Source: Progne subis subis (Eukaryota > Chordata > Aves > Passeriformes > Hirundinidae). From it: DNA of 64,000 nt. The stretch is from NCBI GenBank assembly GCA_022316685.1, contig JAKJHU010000030.1, forward strand, positions 14,402,018 to 14,466,017, in the 5' to 3' direction. Of the stretch, positions 1 to 14,119 are shown piece after piece. Within the stretch, counting starts at the first letter, position 1, and every line of letters starts with the position of its first letter. The position numbers and the translations under genes are program-made. The notes beneath the pieces are model-generated. The model ran no database searches. It was not told the origin of the DNA and was given only the letters and a program-made list of their open reading frames with translations.

Positions 1-1948
1 CAAGAGCCAGAATCACTGGCTCTTGGAGAAGGAATGACCCCTGGGAGCCAGAATGTGGTGATACCTGAGCACAGCTGAGCAAGCAGGATAAAAGAAAAAT
101 GTCATTAGCAAAAGAAAATGTATGGCCATTCTGTTTAAGGGGGTCTGATGTATAACAGACATGGGTGGAGGTCAGAAGGGAGGCAGCGTGAAGGCAAAAG
201 TAGAACATGGTAAAATCAGTAGGTGCAACACCCATGATGCTGAGATGAGGGGGAAGAAACATCAGGAGATAGCCAAAGAATTTTGCCAGTGGCAGCCAAA
301 AACCTCCTGGAACTGATATAAAGGCTTAGAAGCTCTGGCAGCAGAAGTTTAAGTTGTTCTTTCTTTTTTCCTTTCTCCATGACTCCCCTGGATTTGCCTC
401 AGTAAAGCAGAGTAAGAGCTTGCTGACTGCCCAGTACACATCCACAGTCATGAATGGTGCCTTGGTGTCTTTCATTAACTCTTTTGAGACAGCAATGCTC
501 TCCAAATGTAGTACCCCACTACTTTCCCTTCTGGTTTGTATTTATTTGGCCTAATTAATATTCAATCTGAGGAGTTCACTTTCTACTTACTCAGAAAAAA
601 ATTAAGCAGAAATCAGAGAAAAGAGGGCTTTTCTTATGTATTCAATGATGGATCTTCAAATGTGCAAGTCCTGCCTGCTCACATAAGGTGAGAGATGGCT
701 CATCTATCAGTATTTAATAGAGGGGGTAAAGTACCAGCACTTCTGGGTCCATTGCAGGGTGCTGCATGGACACAGACAACATTTCTTTTTTTTTTTAATT
801 ATTATTATTAAGGATTCACTGTCTAAGCATAGGCATAGGAGAATCTGGGAATCTGGCTTCTATTCCTAGCTCTGATGCACCATGGTAGGATTGAGCTGCT
901 GTTCCTAAGTTTTCCAGCAAATCAGCTCATCTCATCTTCACCTGCACATGTTCATAGGCTAAAGTACCTAGCAAAAATGTGGCCAGGTTTGGGCATCAGG
1001 TAACATTAGCCCTATCTAAACACTGCTCTGGATGTTTCAGTCCTTGCCTGATGCAGGGCCAGCAGCTTGGATTCTCTCTGGATCCACAGCACTGACCCAA
1101 GCAGCCTCTTTCCTGACACTTTGAACACCAGAAAGTGGCCCCAGTGCTCCTTTCTTCCCTCCTGCATCCCATCATCCTGGATCAGGGAAGCAGAGTTTTC
1201 AGTTTTCTCAAGCACCAGAAGACCTGATCCCCAGTAGTCCAGCCCCTGGCAAACCATCAGCCATCTCTGGCACCAGCAGCAGAAAGCTCAGCTCGGTGCT
1301 ACCTATGACTGGGTGCTGGGAAATGGTACAGATCTTCAGGACGAGATTTGAGTGCATTGAAGAATTTCTGCCTCTGAAATCCCTTTATTTTCCCCCTCCA
1401 CACCTTCCAAATTTTGCAGCTAATGAGGCTGGGACCTTACACACAATTGTCTTAGTCCCACACTATGTCAATTGATATTTTTCAACCTACACACTGCACA
1501 GACCAAGGACTCTCTGCAAGAAATAATACACAACAGGCTATAATCTTTTTCTGTAAACTATACCTATCTAAAGATGGACTAGCTCGCCTTTGTTATTGGT
1601 CCTTTGTCAGCCAGCTCAATGAACAATAGCTGTATTGCTGCGAGTTTAAATAATTATGTATGTCTACCCTAATAAGAGAAAACATGATTTATATTTTGTA
1701 ACAGATGATCTTGTAGACTTCAAGCCTGCTACGTCACTGCAGTTGGCCATAATTCTCAAACTGACTAATTTTATTATAAATTTAAATTACTAAAGTCTTG
1801 TTAAGTTCTGAGCTTTCACTGTGCCACATGCATTTTACAGATCTTACTTACTTGTTAGTCACATTTCTATGTGCTAATCATGAGAATATCCTCCTGATCA
1901 AAGTACATGCTGTTATTCCAGGTAACAAAGCACTGCAGTGCCCAATGC

Positions 1949-1976
<28 letters not shown>
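1949..1976. repeat. Poly(A) tract, 28 A
   Basis: An uninterrupted run of 28 A. No LINE or SINE body is visible immediately upstream and no target duplication is obvious, so it is called only as a homopolymer. It creates lysine or phenylalanine runs in the spurious frames on both strands. Confidence 0.9.
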
Positions 1977-1979
<3 letters not shown>

Positions 1980-3462
1980 GTCCAAACATACTTACTTCTG
2001 AGAAGAATGCCTCCTGCATCATCCAAAGGCTGGCAATATTGGCACTGAGCTGGTACTTCCTACACATTTAAGAGGTTGGCTCTCTCAAAGAGGAGATTAG
2101 GTTGTTCTTACACTTCTAAAACTTCTAAAATGCCTCTGGCAATGCCTGAGTTGGAAGGTTAGTACTTTTAAATTATTTAATGACTACAGTTTAATCTATG
2201 GAAATTTCTGGACAAATAGGCAATGCATGTATAATGCTTAGTTGATCTAAACACACAGACAAACATTTGGGTTGAGCCAACTGCGTTTAGCCACATCTTT
2301 TTCAGGGGAAAAGTAATAGATGTGTGGATGTGAAAACTGGGATACTTTCAGAACTTTGGAGGTACTTATGAGCTGAGTAAAGTCCTGGACTATTGCTGAA
2401 TCTCATTTCTCTTTGGTACCTTGTAATTGAGCGATTGAAAAGGTTTACAGTAACCAACTTATTCTAGCACAACACAAGACTATAAACTGCTTTATTTTCC
2501 TGCCAGTTATGTGGTGAGAAATATATGGCTGACAGGTCTTGCCACATAGGGGGAAAAATCATTTCCTAATTATCTTTGTATATTTTTGGCTAAGAAGTTT
2601 TCTCATGAGTCACAAATCATTTTCTCATGGCACCAGTAGCCTTATTACATATGCAACTAATTTCATTCTGTAATCTAAAGCAGCAACAAAATGAAAATTT
2701 CTGATATCTCTCCTGGCATTCAGTTATGAGAAGCTGCAATGATTTTTCTTTGTCTATGAATAGCAGTAGGTAAAAAGGATCTCAAAACTAGGAATACCAT
2801 TGTGCTTTTGGTTGGCAATAAGGAATATAATGAATAGCATATAGAATGGTCCTGGCCTCAGCACGTCAGTCACCATAGACTATTTTCTGTCAGAGCTTCA
2901 AAACAATGCCAGCTCAAAAACCATTTTCAAAGAAAAATTCTTTTACTTATTTATCACATGGAATTAATATTGGCCTCACCCTATTCTCAGTAAGATCAAG
3001 AGAAAGTTCTAAATTGATTTCAGCAAAGGAGAAATTAAAGATTCCTTTTTCATTTGCTGACCCTTGAAAAAGAAACAATCCTAGTAACCACATTAAATAA
3101 AAGCCAACATAACTACTTGGCAATCAACAACATGATAAATAGGTTTCATTTTGATGAACATTAGAAAATCTAAAGAGAACAATTCTTGCTTTCTTGCTTC
3201 CTTTGAGTTTGTCTATCTCCCCCAAGAAGCAATCTTGCTGTTCTCTGTGAGATATCATCCATTGTGAAAAGAGTGATGTTTATCATTGGATAAACAGTTT
3301 TAGAAATAAAACCACTTGACAACAGAGCTTTTGTTACTAACTGGCTGTTTTAATGTTGAAGTCTTTTTCATTAGAGAGTCTTGAGTTCTTGCTCTTTCCA
3401 TAGTCTGATTGTTTTGAATCTTTCCTGCCATAAGGAGATGTCTGATGCAGGCTAAATTTAGG

Positions 3463-3482
3463 AAAAAAAAAAAAAAAAAAAA
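3463..3482. repeat. Poly(A) tract, 20 A
   Basis: An uninterrupted run of about 20 A in non-coding DNA, with no recognisable retroposed body beside it. Confidence 0.9.
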
Positions 3483-4628
3483 GCTAAACCCCTGGCCATG
3501 ATGGCCATGACAAACAGGTCTCTTTAAGTTACTGTACAAAACCTTCAAAGCTCTGGAGTTTTGAGACAAAGGCAAATTACCCTGAAATCTTGGAAAACCT
3601 CACTGCAGCCTGCAAATGAAAAAGCAGCATGACTATTTCACCACGCAAATTGCTCCAGAGATTTAACTCATGGCATGAACCTAAGTAGGAATAACTTATC
3701 TCAAGCTTTTCAAGTGTTTAAACATCTTAATAAACTCTTCTTTCAGCAGAAACCTTTGAATGGATTAGTGATAAATATTTTCAGCTCCACTTCTGAGATG
3801 CTACAGAAGGCTAGAAATTTAGTGCCTCAGATATTATGTCCAGGGTGGAGGGTAGGCCCCAGGAGAGTGAGAGAGCCCTGCCCTGCCAAATTACACTACA
3901 TTGCACAGAAGGCCAAACCTCAGCTTTCACCCTGTACCCCAGTACCTCTGTCAGCCTCCAACTACGCTTTCAAGTGAGTTCTTCATGTTGTCTTTCTTGC
4001 ATGTCTGTCAGCTGTTTCAGCAAGGATCTCTGATGGCTGATCAATCAATTAGGTGCAAACTCTTTCCACAATCCCCCTTGAGTTTCTGCTGACCCAGCAA
4101 AGGCAAAGATGCACATAGAAGTACATGAACACGTGTTCATCTATCTGAAACTAAGGCTTCAGGATGGCCATGGCTCTTGAGAAGATCCTGATTTAAACAA
4201 ATTTTCTTCTTTTAAAATGGATATTTTTAACCCTTCCATTTTGGTGACTACAGGTCACAGCATCTAAAAAGACTCCGCAGACAGAGACAGTCACCAGAAC
4301 CATTGGGTCTTTCATTCTCTCCCGCCCAGGCCAGCAAAGCCAGTAGCAAGGACCTACCAATGAGGACAGAACTGAGACAGTCCAGCTGCAAGGGAAGTGT
4401 TTTGCTGTAAAATCAGGTAAGACCAGTCCTAGCACACTAGCTAGGACTGTGCCAGTACCAACCTGTACCAATGCCAACAGGCTCTGCAGATCTGTGGGGT
4501 TGTTACGATTAAAAGTCCCATCCCAAAACCACAAATGACTTGCTTGTTTTTACTGGTGAAGAATCAGTCTGTCTATACATCTGTGGCTGCTAAGTCCAAA
4601 TTCTTCTGTAAACCAGCACACCTCCAGG

Positions 4629-4720
4629 AAAACAAACAAACAAACAAACAAACAACAAACAACAAAACAAAACAAAACAAAACAAAAAAACAAACAAAAA
4701 AAAAAACAAAAAAAAAAAAC
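4629..4720. repeat. (AAAC)n microsatellite
   Basis: Begins as a clean AAAC tandem array, passes through AAC and AAAAC variants and ends in A-runs broken by single C. The interruptions indicate an old, degenerating microsatellite. Confidence 0.92.
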
Positions 4721-7654
4721 CACCAAACACCTGAACAGAGACAGGAACCAGTTTTAAGGCCGGTATGCCTCAAAAGGAGAGTTCACTCTTGTTGCTGAAA
4801 AGTATTTCAGCTCTGCCAGATTTTTGCAAAGTCCTGGCTGCTAAAGATTCACCAAGCTCTCCTGGCTTCCAGACACTGGTGAATTTCAAGCAAGAATATG
4901 TTGCAGATCAGGGGTTTTCTTATCAAGCATCCACCCAAATCCACATCATAGCACTTACATTCACTAATGGCTCAGTCCCAAGCAGTGACAGAGCTGAGGG
5001 CCTGTTTCATCTTAACCAACTCACACTGACTAGCTTTAACTACCTCTTATGGATTGACCTCACAGCTCTCCAGCTGCACTTCTTCTGCCAAGTTTGTTCG
5101 TTTCAATGTTTTTCTTTCAAGTGTCTCAAGAGCACCGTTCATAAAACTCCATATAAATCTCAAAATTTATAGCATGTCTAAGTTATACACAAGATGGTCA
5201 GGAAATTATGTCTAATAGAAAACTGTCAGCAGCAGATTATGAGAGAAGTGTGTGGGACAGGTAATGATAAGGCAGAAGAGAAATACAAAGACCTGCAGCA
5301 AAACAAAGGAAGAAGCAGTGAGTCTGGGTACTGAGGCCTGGCATTTTTGCCAGATTAATCACATAACTGGATATCACACCTTTACAGCACTTTTCTTCTG
5401 GCAAAAGCAATCTTACCGACATAAAAATATATATTCCTTTCCTCCAGAAACTTAGAAAAACCGCACAAACCCTAAATGCCTGTTTTGTTGATTGCCTCTA
5501 AGTCCAGAGTGTACTAAATCAGCCACCCCACCAGTCCTTTCCTGATGTAGTGATGGGGTTTGAATGTCAGCAGGGAGAAGAGCAGGAACTGTGTGAAGGC
5601 ACTGCCCAATGTCCTTCTCTCAGAATGCTCCAGCATTTTCAGTCTGAGTTTGTCTGTCGGTGAGGACATGGCAGGTGAAAATACGTGTGGTGGATCCGTG
5701 CCTGACCATAGGCTAGATGTGCTTGAGCCTCCCTTTACAGCCTCTGTGCCACTGACCAGAGCACCCTCCTCTTCTTCAGTTGTATCTCCCAGCTGAGATA
5801 ATTTCCCTGACTTGGCAAGATGGACAGAAAGGAGACTTGGTTTCAATAACATGGCAGACACTGCCCAGAGGATGTATTTCTAGCAACCTTTGACATCTTC
5901 CCCTTTTAACCTGGATAAGAGGAAGAAGAAGAGGAGTAAGTGGCTGGGTAGAGAAGCCTTTGCTGCAGGAGTGCAGGAGGAAACCTGCCAGTGACAGAAG
6001 AGTGAGAAAGGGACAGATAGGAGCCTGGCAATTCAGGAAAGCACATCAAGAGGGACACAACAAAACACCAGCACAAACAGCTGCTGCTTTAAAGTCCAGC
6101 TGCCTGCTCCCCTCCCATCCTGCTTGCTCAGGTGGCTGGTCATTAAACCCAGAGTGTTTTGTTCCTAGCCTCCTCCAGTGAAATTGTTTCCAAGCATGAT
6201 CATGTGCTAAGGGAAAACTCTGAGCAGTCCTATGGGACCAGGACAAATGGTCACAGCTTTGTACAGCCCAGGCAGTGATAAAACTTTGTTCCTCTACTAA
6301 ACACTCATGTAGTTAGAAGATGTTCAGGGGTGGGTTTTAGTAGAGCCAGTGGGTGCAGAAAGTTAAACCACACTAATGTGTTTAGTTGTTTTGTTGTTTT
6401 TTTCCCCAAGTGAGAAAAAAAAATTAAAAAGTTCTTCAGTATAGGTTTTGTCTCATCCTACCTTAGTATGTAGTTCTCCAGGAAGAAAATGTATTCAGCT
6501 GACTTGAAGCTAATCAGCAGCATTTTGAAGTTAAAGAAGCCTTTGTTAGTCAATCTTGTTTGAGTCGAGGGGGAGGAAGAGTTAATCCTATGCTTTTTCC
6601 ACCATGAGACCAAAAAGAATCAGATACTGTCTTTTTCCCTTCAGCTTTTTTTCCCCCTTTGCCTTTTTTTCCAAAGGGCTGGGATAAAATATCCATATCC
6701 CCATCCCTCTGAGCTTTTTTCTAATAGGTTGCAAACACTCAGTGAAGAGCAGTGATTTTTTATTCCCATCTCCTCAGTCAGCTGAATCAGAAACCATGTT
6801 CTGCCGTCATCTGGCAGAAAGGAGCAGCGTCAGGGAGCCACAGCAGAGATGTCACTGATAAAATGGACCTGGAAAATGAAATATGCACTGCCCAGAAAAA
6901 GGACACACTCTGAGTAATGGCCAAGGCTTTTCTTTGGCTTGCAGCTACTTTAGCTATTATTTTTGAGATATTCAAGCCTTAGTTGTTCCAGTTCTGGAAT
7001 GGGATCCCAGGTGTTAGCTGGAATTCTCTGAGCATTTCCAGCTCCAACACAATGAATGGTAACTCGAGTCCTTAATACAAATACTAGCGAGGAGAAAATG
7101 CTGCTTTTCATTCAGAGCTGGTATACTTGACCCCACTTTTCCCCAGCTGATATATTAGAGCTTTTATTTGCATTTGGGTCCCTCTAGTGGAAAAAAGAAG
7201 CCCAAGGACGGCTGCAAAAAGATGGGACGTGCTGCATTACAGAACCTCACGATCTGCAACCAGCAGCGTTTCTGCACCTTTGCTTCACCATTTAACACAA
7301 AGTGATACAGAGGCTTGGTGTCGATTGTGGTGATAGAAGCCAAATACCAGCCCTCCGTGCTCTGGGGGGCCTTACCCCTCCCAGCCTCCGGGACATACTG
7401 AGATATTTATTCCCTTCTTCCCTTCTCTTACTCCATTCAGGTGTGCTGGAATGGAGCAGCTGCACAGACTGGGGGACAGCTGGCTTGGGAGCAGCTCTGG
7501 AGAAAAGGACACACGATCCTGGTGAACACCAAGTGAACCTGAGCCAGCAGTGCACCCTTCCCAACTTCATCCAGAGCTGCTGCGAGGCTGAAGCCTGCAG
7601 GTTAAGGGAGAGATCCTTCCCCTCTCTCCAGCACTGGTGTATTCACAGCTAGAA

Positions 7655-8150
7655 AATAATGCAGACGTTGACAGACCAGACAAAGTTCCACAGGGGGTCA
7701 CCAAGATAGCTGGGGACTACAGAACACTATCCTTTCTCACAGGAGAAACTGAGTGAGACAGCTTTGTTCAGCCAGAAGAAGCAGCTCAGGGAAGATGTTA
7801 CTGCCGTCCACAACTATCTAATGAACAGAAGGTGAAGTCCATCTCTCCACAGAGGTGAACAGTGAAGAGACATGAGGCAACAAGAGACACAAGACTCAAG
7901 CCAGAACAAAGAAAATTCTAAAGAGACATAAGGGAAAAAAAAATCACTGTGAGCATAATTCAACAGTGGAGAAAGTATCCCGAGGGAGCGGGGAACCTTC
8001 AGCACTGGAGATATTCAAGACTTGGCTGGACAAGGCCCTGAGCAACATGCTCTGATTTCAAACTCAACTCTGCTTGGAAGAAGAGATTGGGCCAGGTGAA
8101 GTCAAGAGGTTTCTCCTAATCCAAATTACTCTGGTTTGTATTTCTCACCC
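7655..8150 (+). mobile_element. CR1 LINE fragment, old (3' part of pol)
   Basis: A plus-strand remnant of a chicken-repeat-1 type non-LTR retrotransposon. Degenerate frames recall the C-terminal part of the CR1 second ORF, for example a stretch reading FSQKKQLREDV near 7.77 kb and, at about 8.00-8.06 kb, the usual 3' segment in which an ageing 'ferried' phrase (cactggagatattcaagac) precedes the stop. Many stops and frameshifts interrupt it. The call rests on similarity remembered from bird genomes and boundaries are approximate. It is inactive. Confidence 0.6.
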
Positions 8151-8454
8151 ACTGAATAACTCATCTGGACCCCAACTTTGGTGAAGATGATTTTGAAAAG
8201 GAGTGGTGACTATAAGAGAAAATATCCAGAGTAACCCAACATATGAGACTGTGGAACAGAACTAGTATCTGAAAGACAAATGTCAGTCTGCATTTGTTCT
8301 ACCTAGCTTCAGATACCTGCATTAGGAGCATGGTCATACAGTCTCAACCCATTCTGAATCAACCTTCTATCTCTCAGAAACACATTTTCATCAGCAATTC
8401 AGCAGCTCTGGAGAACAATTCTTATGTGCTTCGAATCAAAGTATGCCACTCTTC

Positions 8455-8520
8455 AGATACATAGAATGGATTGGGTAGGAAGAAACCTTGAAGAACATCT
8501 AATTTGTATTTTAAGCCAAT
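8455..8520 (-). mobile_element. Possible short CR1 3'-tail fragment
   Basis: The stretch around catagaatggattgggtagg followed by an 'aaaccttgaagaacatcta' segment resembles the reverse complement of the CR1 3' end. It is short and diverged, so the call is weak. Confidence 0.4.
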
Positions 8521-8559
8521 CCTGCTCACTGAAAACTTGTCATGTGGCTCTGATTCCTT

Positions 8560-11500
8560 CAGCTTCTTGGTAAGGGGTGGAAGGCAGCATATGAACCTTG
8601 CTGGTAACCACACATGTTATTGGCTTCAAACATTGCTGTGAGTCTCAGTTAAAGAGAGAAGCACAATTACAGGATGTCCATCCCTGATTTCTCAGCAGCT
8701 CTTTGCCTTTGTGGTAGTTCTGGGTCCCAGCACATCCATTCCACAGTGGCTGTCTTCTTCCTTACCTCCTGCCCACAACTGACATACATCAGGTTCACAG
8801 CGGTTGGGACAACTTCACATGCTCATCCTGGGTATCTTCCTTGGCACAACTTGGCAGAACAAAAGCCTAGGGTTTTGCTGTCTGGCAGAAACTGGTCTAG
8901 TCTATCCCTCAACCTCTACCACTGCCCATCTCTGTGGGATCTCCATGGTGGCACTGCTTTTTCCTGTGGTGGTGAGTGATCCAGAAGAGCTCAACAGCCT
9001 CTGCTCCTTAAAGGGGATTACTTACCCACCTTTCCCTCTGAACAAAAATCTGGCTGGGAGTGCCCCTGGCAGAAAACTCCTGGGCAAAGGAGACAACCGG
9101 CATGCTAGAGCTGTGCAATGAGTCCTTATGGCCCACAGATGGTATCCGACATAACAAAGGATGAAGGATATTCATGTTTAACTGTGCCAAATTCTGCCAA
9201 AGGAACTCTCAGGCCAGGGTGCTGATGCTGTGCTAAACACTTTGAACTGCTCTCAGCTACCCCTTACTGACCAAGACACCACCTCCCAACCAGCAAAAAC
9301 CAAAACGCCACACCGGGGAGCTGTTGAAATGTTTCAGCTTGGCTGGGACTTCAACCACATTAGCAGGAAATTCTTCCATGCAGAGCTGTCTACTACAGTG
9401 AATTTTGGAAACAATTACCAACAATAGGTGTTTCAGGACTACTTTAAACCAGGTTCTACAAGGGGTGTCCATGAGGTTATAAAATATCTATCCCTCATTA
9501 CTCCAGGTCTGCTATTAGGAAAAGCTGAAAGGTTAGGCTATGTAACAACCTCAGAGGGCTGGTAAAGCAGCAAATAATTAAATTAAGAAAAAACTACAGT
9601 TTCACCAAATTTGGCTATAATTTCTGAGAACAAATTAGGCAAATCATGATCCTAAAATGACTTTTCTGTGCTTTTGGGTGCTTGTTCCCAATGTTAGAAG
9701 TAACCAAGTTTTTGGAAAAACAATTTTATAAAAACTATGATGTGAATAAAGCAATATTTAACCCCTGAAATTTAGACTGCAACTGAATGAAATTTCCTTC
9801 CAAAAATCATCATCCACAGAAACAAGAGAATTGATGAATTTCAGCCAAAAAGTTTTAAGTTTCAAGGAGTTTCAAGTAAGAAAAGCAGGCCTTAGGGTGA
9901 AAAACTGTTTGGCAATACAGGCATACAACTGCTACCAGCTCCACCTATAGCATGTTCAAATTAGTGTGTACTACAGTGTCCCTAGTAAAAGGTAGATTAG
10001 TTAGCCCAAGAGTTTCCACTATTATTTGCATTGATACTTACCATGAGAATAGCAATGTGAATAAAAACATAAAGTCTAAGCCTTTCTTGCACTACATACA
10101 TCGCTTGCGCTTTCTCCCACATGTTAACACGGAGATTCACAGGCAACAGGCCAAGAACACCGAATAAGCTAAATTCATTGTATAAATAATTCAGGATCAA
10201 AACCACTGGTGGTAAATCTGGAAAGTCGCCATCTGACCTACCATATGTGGTTACTATGGAAATCACTTTCTCCTCTAACTGAATGTACTCAGTAGTGGGA
10301 ACCATTTCCTCATGATTCACATGAATCTCAGGCATGTGCTCCACTGCTGAGCACCAGAGAGAAGCTGTTTGTTGCAGTGATGTTATGATACCTTGACAGG
10401 ACTACAGGACTGGAAACTGCCACGAACTGAGCCTGAGCTAACCAGAGGGAAGCTGAATATGCACTGCAGAAGCAAATCAGAAGAGGGCCTGGAAGCCAGT
10501 ATTGCTATCTGGTCGTGTCAAATGCCAGTAATATCAGTCACAAGTCAATAATAAAACTATAGCTCACAATGAATAGGCAGAGTGAATAGGCACAGTTTAT
10601 TTCCAACACAAAGATGAGATAAATGGCCACCTGTTTATAAAATTTGTTCTTGTTTGGATTAAAATAGATGGGGTTTGTCACATGAAAGATTAAGCACAGT
10701 GTAAAAATTCAAGAACTCAGGACTTCTCACTTGCCCTTATTAGTTCTACATTGTCTGCAGAACAAAGATTTTCACTTGTCTATGCCTGAAAAATTTAAAT
10801 ACTTAATTTAGCCCCCTTGCCTCCATCAAGATGTTTTAACAGATGGGATATCCTGGTCATTACAGCATCAGTCAGGAAGAAAAGCAGTTCCCAGTCTCTG
10901 GAAGAGAGGCCTTACCTGGCCCAGATGCAGGGTGCACATTTCTGGTCCTTCCAGCAGCTGGCTGTAGAAATCTGTGTTTTGCACATTGCAGTGGGCTAGG
11001 AGGATTCACCCTGATATGAGCTGTGAATCTCCAGATGAGGTGGTGTTGGGGGGCTGTAACTTTTGAGAACCACACAGCTCTTGAATAACAGCAGCTGTGA
11101 TTCTTAATACTTTATAAGTGCTGTTCATTATTATTTTACTTATTCAGATATCTCAGTTGTAGCCAACATGGGGAGCAGTAGCGTCTTTTACAGTTACTGG
11201 GAGGTTTCAGCACTGTTCAAAATCCTTCATGTCTAGACATTATGAAGTGTAACACACTTTTTTCTAGAATTCAAAATCTTTTCCCCCCAACAGCAAGACA
11301 GTTGTGATAGAGATTAAAAAGCTATAAAATGTGTCAGTAGTTATTTCCAGAGCTTGACCTAGCTCTGCAATACAGAGACCATCACCATCTGAGATTTACA
11401 CCCCATTACCAGCAGTGCCAATGTGCACTTTTCAAATCCGGCCAAATGGAGGTGGATCACACCTATTAAAACATTGTCAGCAACATGCATCAAGGAATAA

Positions 11501-13390
11501 CAAAAACCTCTTCACTGTGGATAACAATGACAAAAATGGTTCTGATTTGGTTTCATCTTAGCATTGCCCTTTCCCAAAGTGCAACACTCAGCACACAATA
11601 TTTTGGAGTCAGCATGCAGATTCCCTGCACTTATCCTCAAAACAACATTTATTAAGTGATAGAAAGGACACTGATTGCCACCAAAATTTAATGGATATGA
11701 GCCTGATTGTAAGGGGCAATGAAGAGCTCGCACTGTCAAGCAGGAGAGCTCAAAACAGAGGACCCTGAAAAGGCACTTTGACCACACAGGTGAAGAGCAC
11801 ACAGGTGAAGTCTGGTCCCAAAGTGCTGGAAGTCTCTCAAGAGGAAATATGACCCTTTCACCTTCAAACATGGGACAGCTGCACTGGGGACACAGCTAAG
11901 AGCTGCACCACAGCAACTGCCTCAGTCTGGCCAGATGTGTTGAATGGTTCTTTTGCTTAATCAGTCATTACAGGGCTGTATAATTAATCAAGTGAAGAAC
12001 AAACATCTGAAACAGAAGCTTCAAGAAGCTTTCAGCTATATGTGTGTTGAGGTATTTATTCTTCCAGGGCAGCTAAGTAACAGGTGCTGCCTCAAGGTGT
12101 GGGGGTGATCTTAACCTTGGACCTCCCCCTCAGCCTGAGCAGACTTACACAGTACCTGATAAGTGAGGTGCACCTCTCCAAACTGAGACAGCCTAGCTGT
12201 CCCTGCACAAGCTCTGCCTTCCTACTTCATATGGTGCTGGTGAGCCTGCATCTGGTCCTGCCTCATCCTCAGGGTGCACTGAAATGCATGCAGGGAGAGC
12301 TACAGCAGCCCTTCCAGGGCTCACAAGCCAGGAGCATGCACAGCCAACCCACTGCCCAGATGACTCAAACCTGCAAACCCCATCCCTGGCACACAAAGCC
12401 CTGCTCTTTGCATTAGTAAGCTCCATCAGTCCACTATTTCCATGGGAATGGCACTGCACTCCCAGCAGACTGCTGGGCCATCTGTCTCAGCACTTTGGAT
12501 GGCAGACATCTCCTTACCAGGCAGGCAGGTAAACCTCTGGTAATTAAGTAGTGAGCCCCAGCACCTTTCATTATCTTGCAATCACATACTATTAAGCTGA
12601 GTCTCCTTCCCTTCCTTAACTTTCATGTGAGAACTGCTCGGATGCTTAATCCTGAAAATGACAGATGATCCCTATATGGGCAAAGAATCTCAGTTTCCTC
12701 CCATACAATTAATATTGCCTGGCTTAGGCAGACCAGAGATACCAAAGAGCTCTGCACATAAAGGTCTCCTTTACTTCAGGCCACCGAAATTCAAAAGCCA
12801 TCTCAATATGTCCAAAATGAAAAGGAAACAGTTGAGAGGTTTTGCACCATGTTTTATGGTCTTTACAGCATCCAAGTCAAATCTTTCAAAGAAGTAAAGG
12901 AATTTATCTGATTAGCAATTAATTATTTATGTCAGGCAAATTCTGAACTCACAGTTATTGCTAGGTTATCTGTTTGCATGACCATGTCCACACATTTCTC
13001 TAGAGGAAGCATAAGAATTTGCATTATTAGGAAATCTAAATATTTCTACCATCAAAAATAATCCAGAGAAAGAATTTTTTGTTTTGTTTTGTTTTACACA
13101 AAAAGATCCAGTTTTCATCCGCTGATGTGAAGAAACCCAGTCTGGTAGACACTTGTCTACCAGTGGACCAGGACCCTATGGCAAGCACCAGAGGAGCCCC
13201 AAGAATTAGAGCTATTAGTGTCCACTAAAGCTCATTACTGCATTCAATTTCAATAGCAACCTCCTAACCAACTCTTGACCCACTTTGAACACATTAGGCC
13301 TGCCCATAGGAAAGATGTAACCCCATATAACAAAAATTATAGCCCCCTAAACTGGTGCGATTACATCATCCCTAAGCTTTCCTTATCATC
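8560..13390. other. Intergenic DNA, no gene recognised
   Basis: Non-coding sequence with no open frame that I can relate to a protein family. Frames of 100-119 codons occur near 8.7-9.1, 10.0-10.3, 11.5-11.9 and 12.1-12.5 kb but overlap frames on the other strand and show no domain. A short TTTTG tandem run lies near 13.08 kb. Confidence 0.55.
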
Positions 13391-13394
13391 ACTC

Positions 13395-14060
13395 CATCCC
13401 AGAGTGCTCCCTCAGGGAGTGTTTATTATCTGACTGTGGGCCAGGATCCCCTCACACCTTCAAGAGGGTCCCGGTAGCCTTGGCCAGTTTACTACCCGAA
13501 CCCTAAACATTACTCAAGAACTGGAAACAGAAAGGGAAATTGGCATGCCAAAAGAGATCATATACTGAATTTGATGAAAATTGCGATAGCCAAGTCTATA
13601 ACTGGAATAAAGGGAAGAGAGTCATGGTCTCACTATTTTTACCTTGGCTGGCTGCAGCTAAGGCTCTCGGTGAGCTTTCTCACCTGGAATGTTGGCTTAG
13701 TAAGCAGGCAAACGCTACCTCCTCTGCACTCAGTGACCTGCTTAGTGACGCTGAGATTACCAGGCATGCAACATTGCAAAATCAGGCAACAATTGATTAT
13801 TTGCTGCTTGCCCATGGACATGGCCGCCAGGACTTTGAAGGGGTGTGCTGCTTCAACCTTTCTTCGCACTCAGAATCCATCTACACAAACATCCAGAAGC
13901 TGAGGGAGCAAGTGAAGGAATTAAAGTTTGAGAACTCAGACTCAATCAATGAACTTTTCAGACAATGGGGATCGACAGGATGGGTTTAATCCTTTTTTAA
14001 AAGGATTTTTTTGTTGTTGTAATCATTGTTTTTATCATTTTACTCATGTTTCCCTGCTTA
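13395..14060 (+). pseudogene. Endogenous retroviral env remnant (SU end and TM subunit)
   Basis: Decayed envelope gene of an alpharetrovirus-like provirus. In frame 3 the end of the surface subunit can be read from about 13395 to 13540, broken by a TGA at 13431-13433. The transmembrane subunit follows in frame 1 (13540-13989), so at least one frameshift separates them. The TM part shows a fusion-peptide-like hydrophobic stretch (LFLPWLAAAKALGEL), a heptad-like helix, an immunosuppressive-domain-like segment (LQNQATIDYLLLAHGHG) and the chain-reversal region ending in CCFNLS. The CX6CC motif is broken because its first cysteine is an arginine codon (CGC at 13825-13827). After the TAA at 13987 the membrane anchor and tail are still recognisable as a hydrophobic, stop-ridden stretch to about 14060. 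No gag or pol lies upstream. It cannot make a functional envelope. Confidence 0.85.
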
Positions 14061-14104
14061 GTTAAGTGTCTGCAGGAACCCATTGGGGAAGTCTTCTCAG
14101 TAAG

Positions 14105-14119
14105 AAAACACAGGGGAGT
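14105..14119 (+). promoter_or_regulatory. Polypurine tract of the env-bearing provirus
   Basis: A purine-rich stretch (aaaacacaggggagt) abuts the TG that opens the LTR. Position and composition fit the plus-strand primer site of a provirus, although two C and one T interrupt it. Confidence 0.6.

Larger units (their letters stand above)
1..7654. other. Intergenic DNA, no gene recognised
   Basis: AT-rich non-coding sequence. The open frames here are all under 140 codons, overlap one another on both strands and show no recognisable domain, so I treat them as chance frames. Apart from the simple repeats listed separately I see no RNA gene, no mobile element and no promoter-like GC-rich stretch. 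A local rise in GC near 7.3-7.6 kb carries two overlapping opposite-strand frames of about 100 codons that resemble nothing I know. Confidence 0.6.
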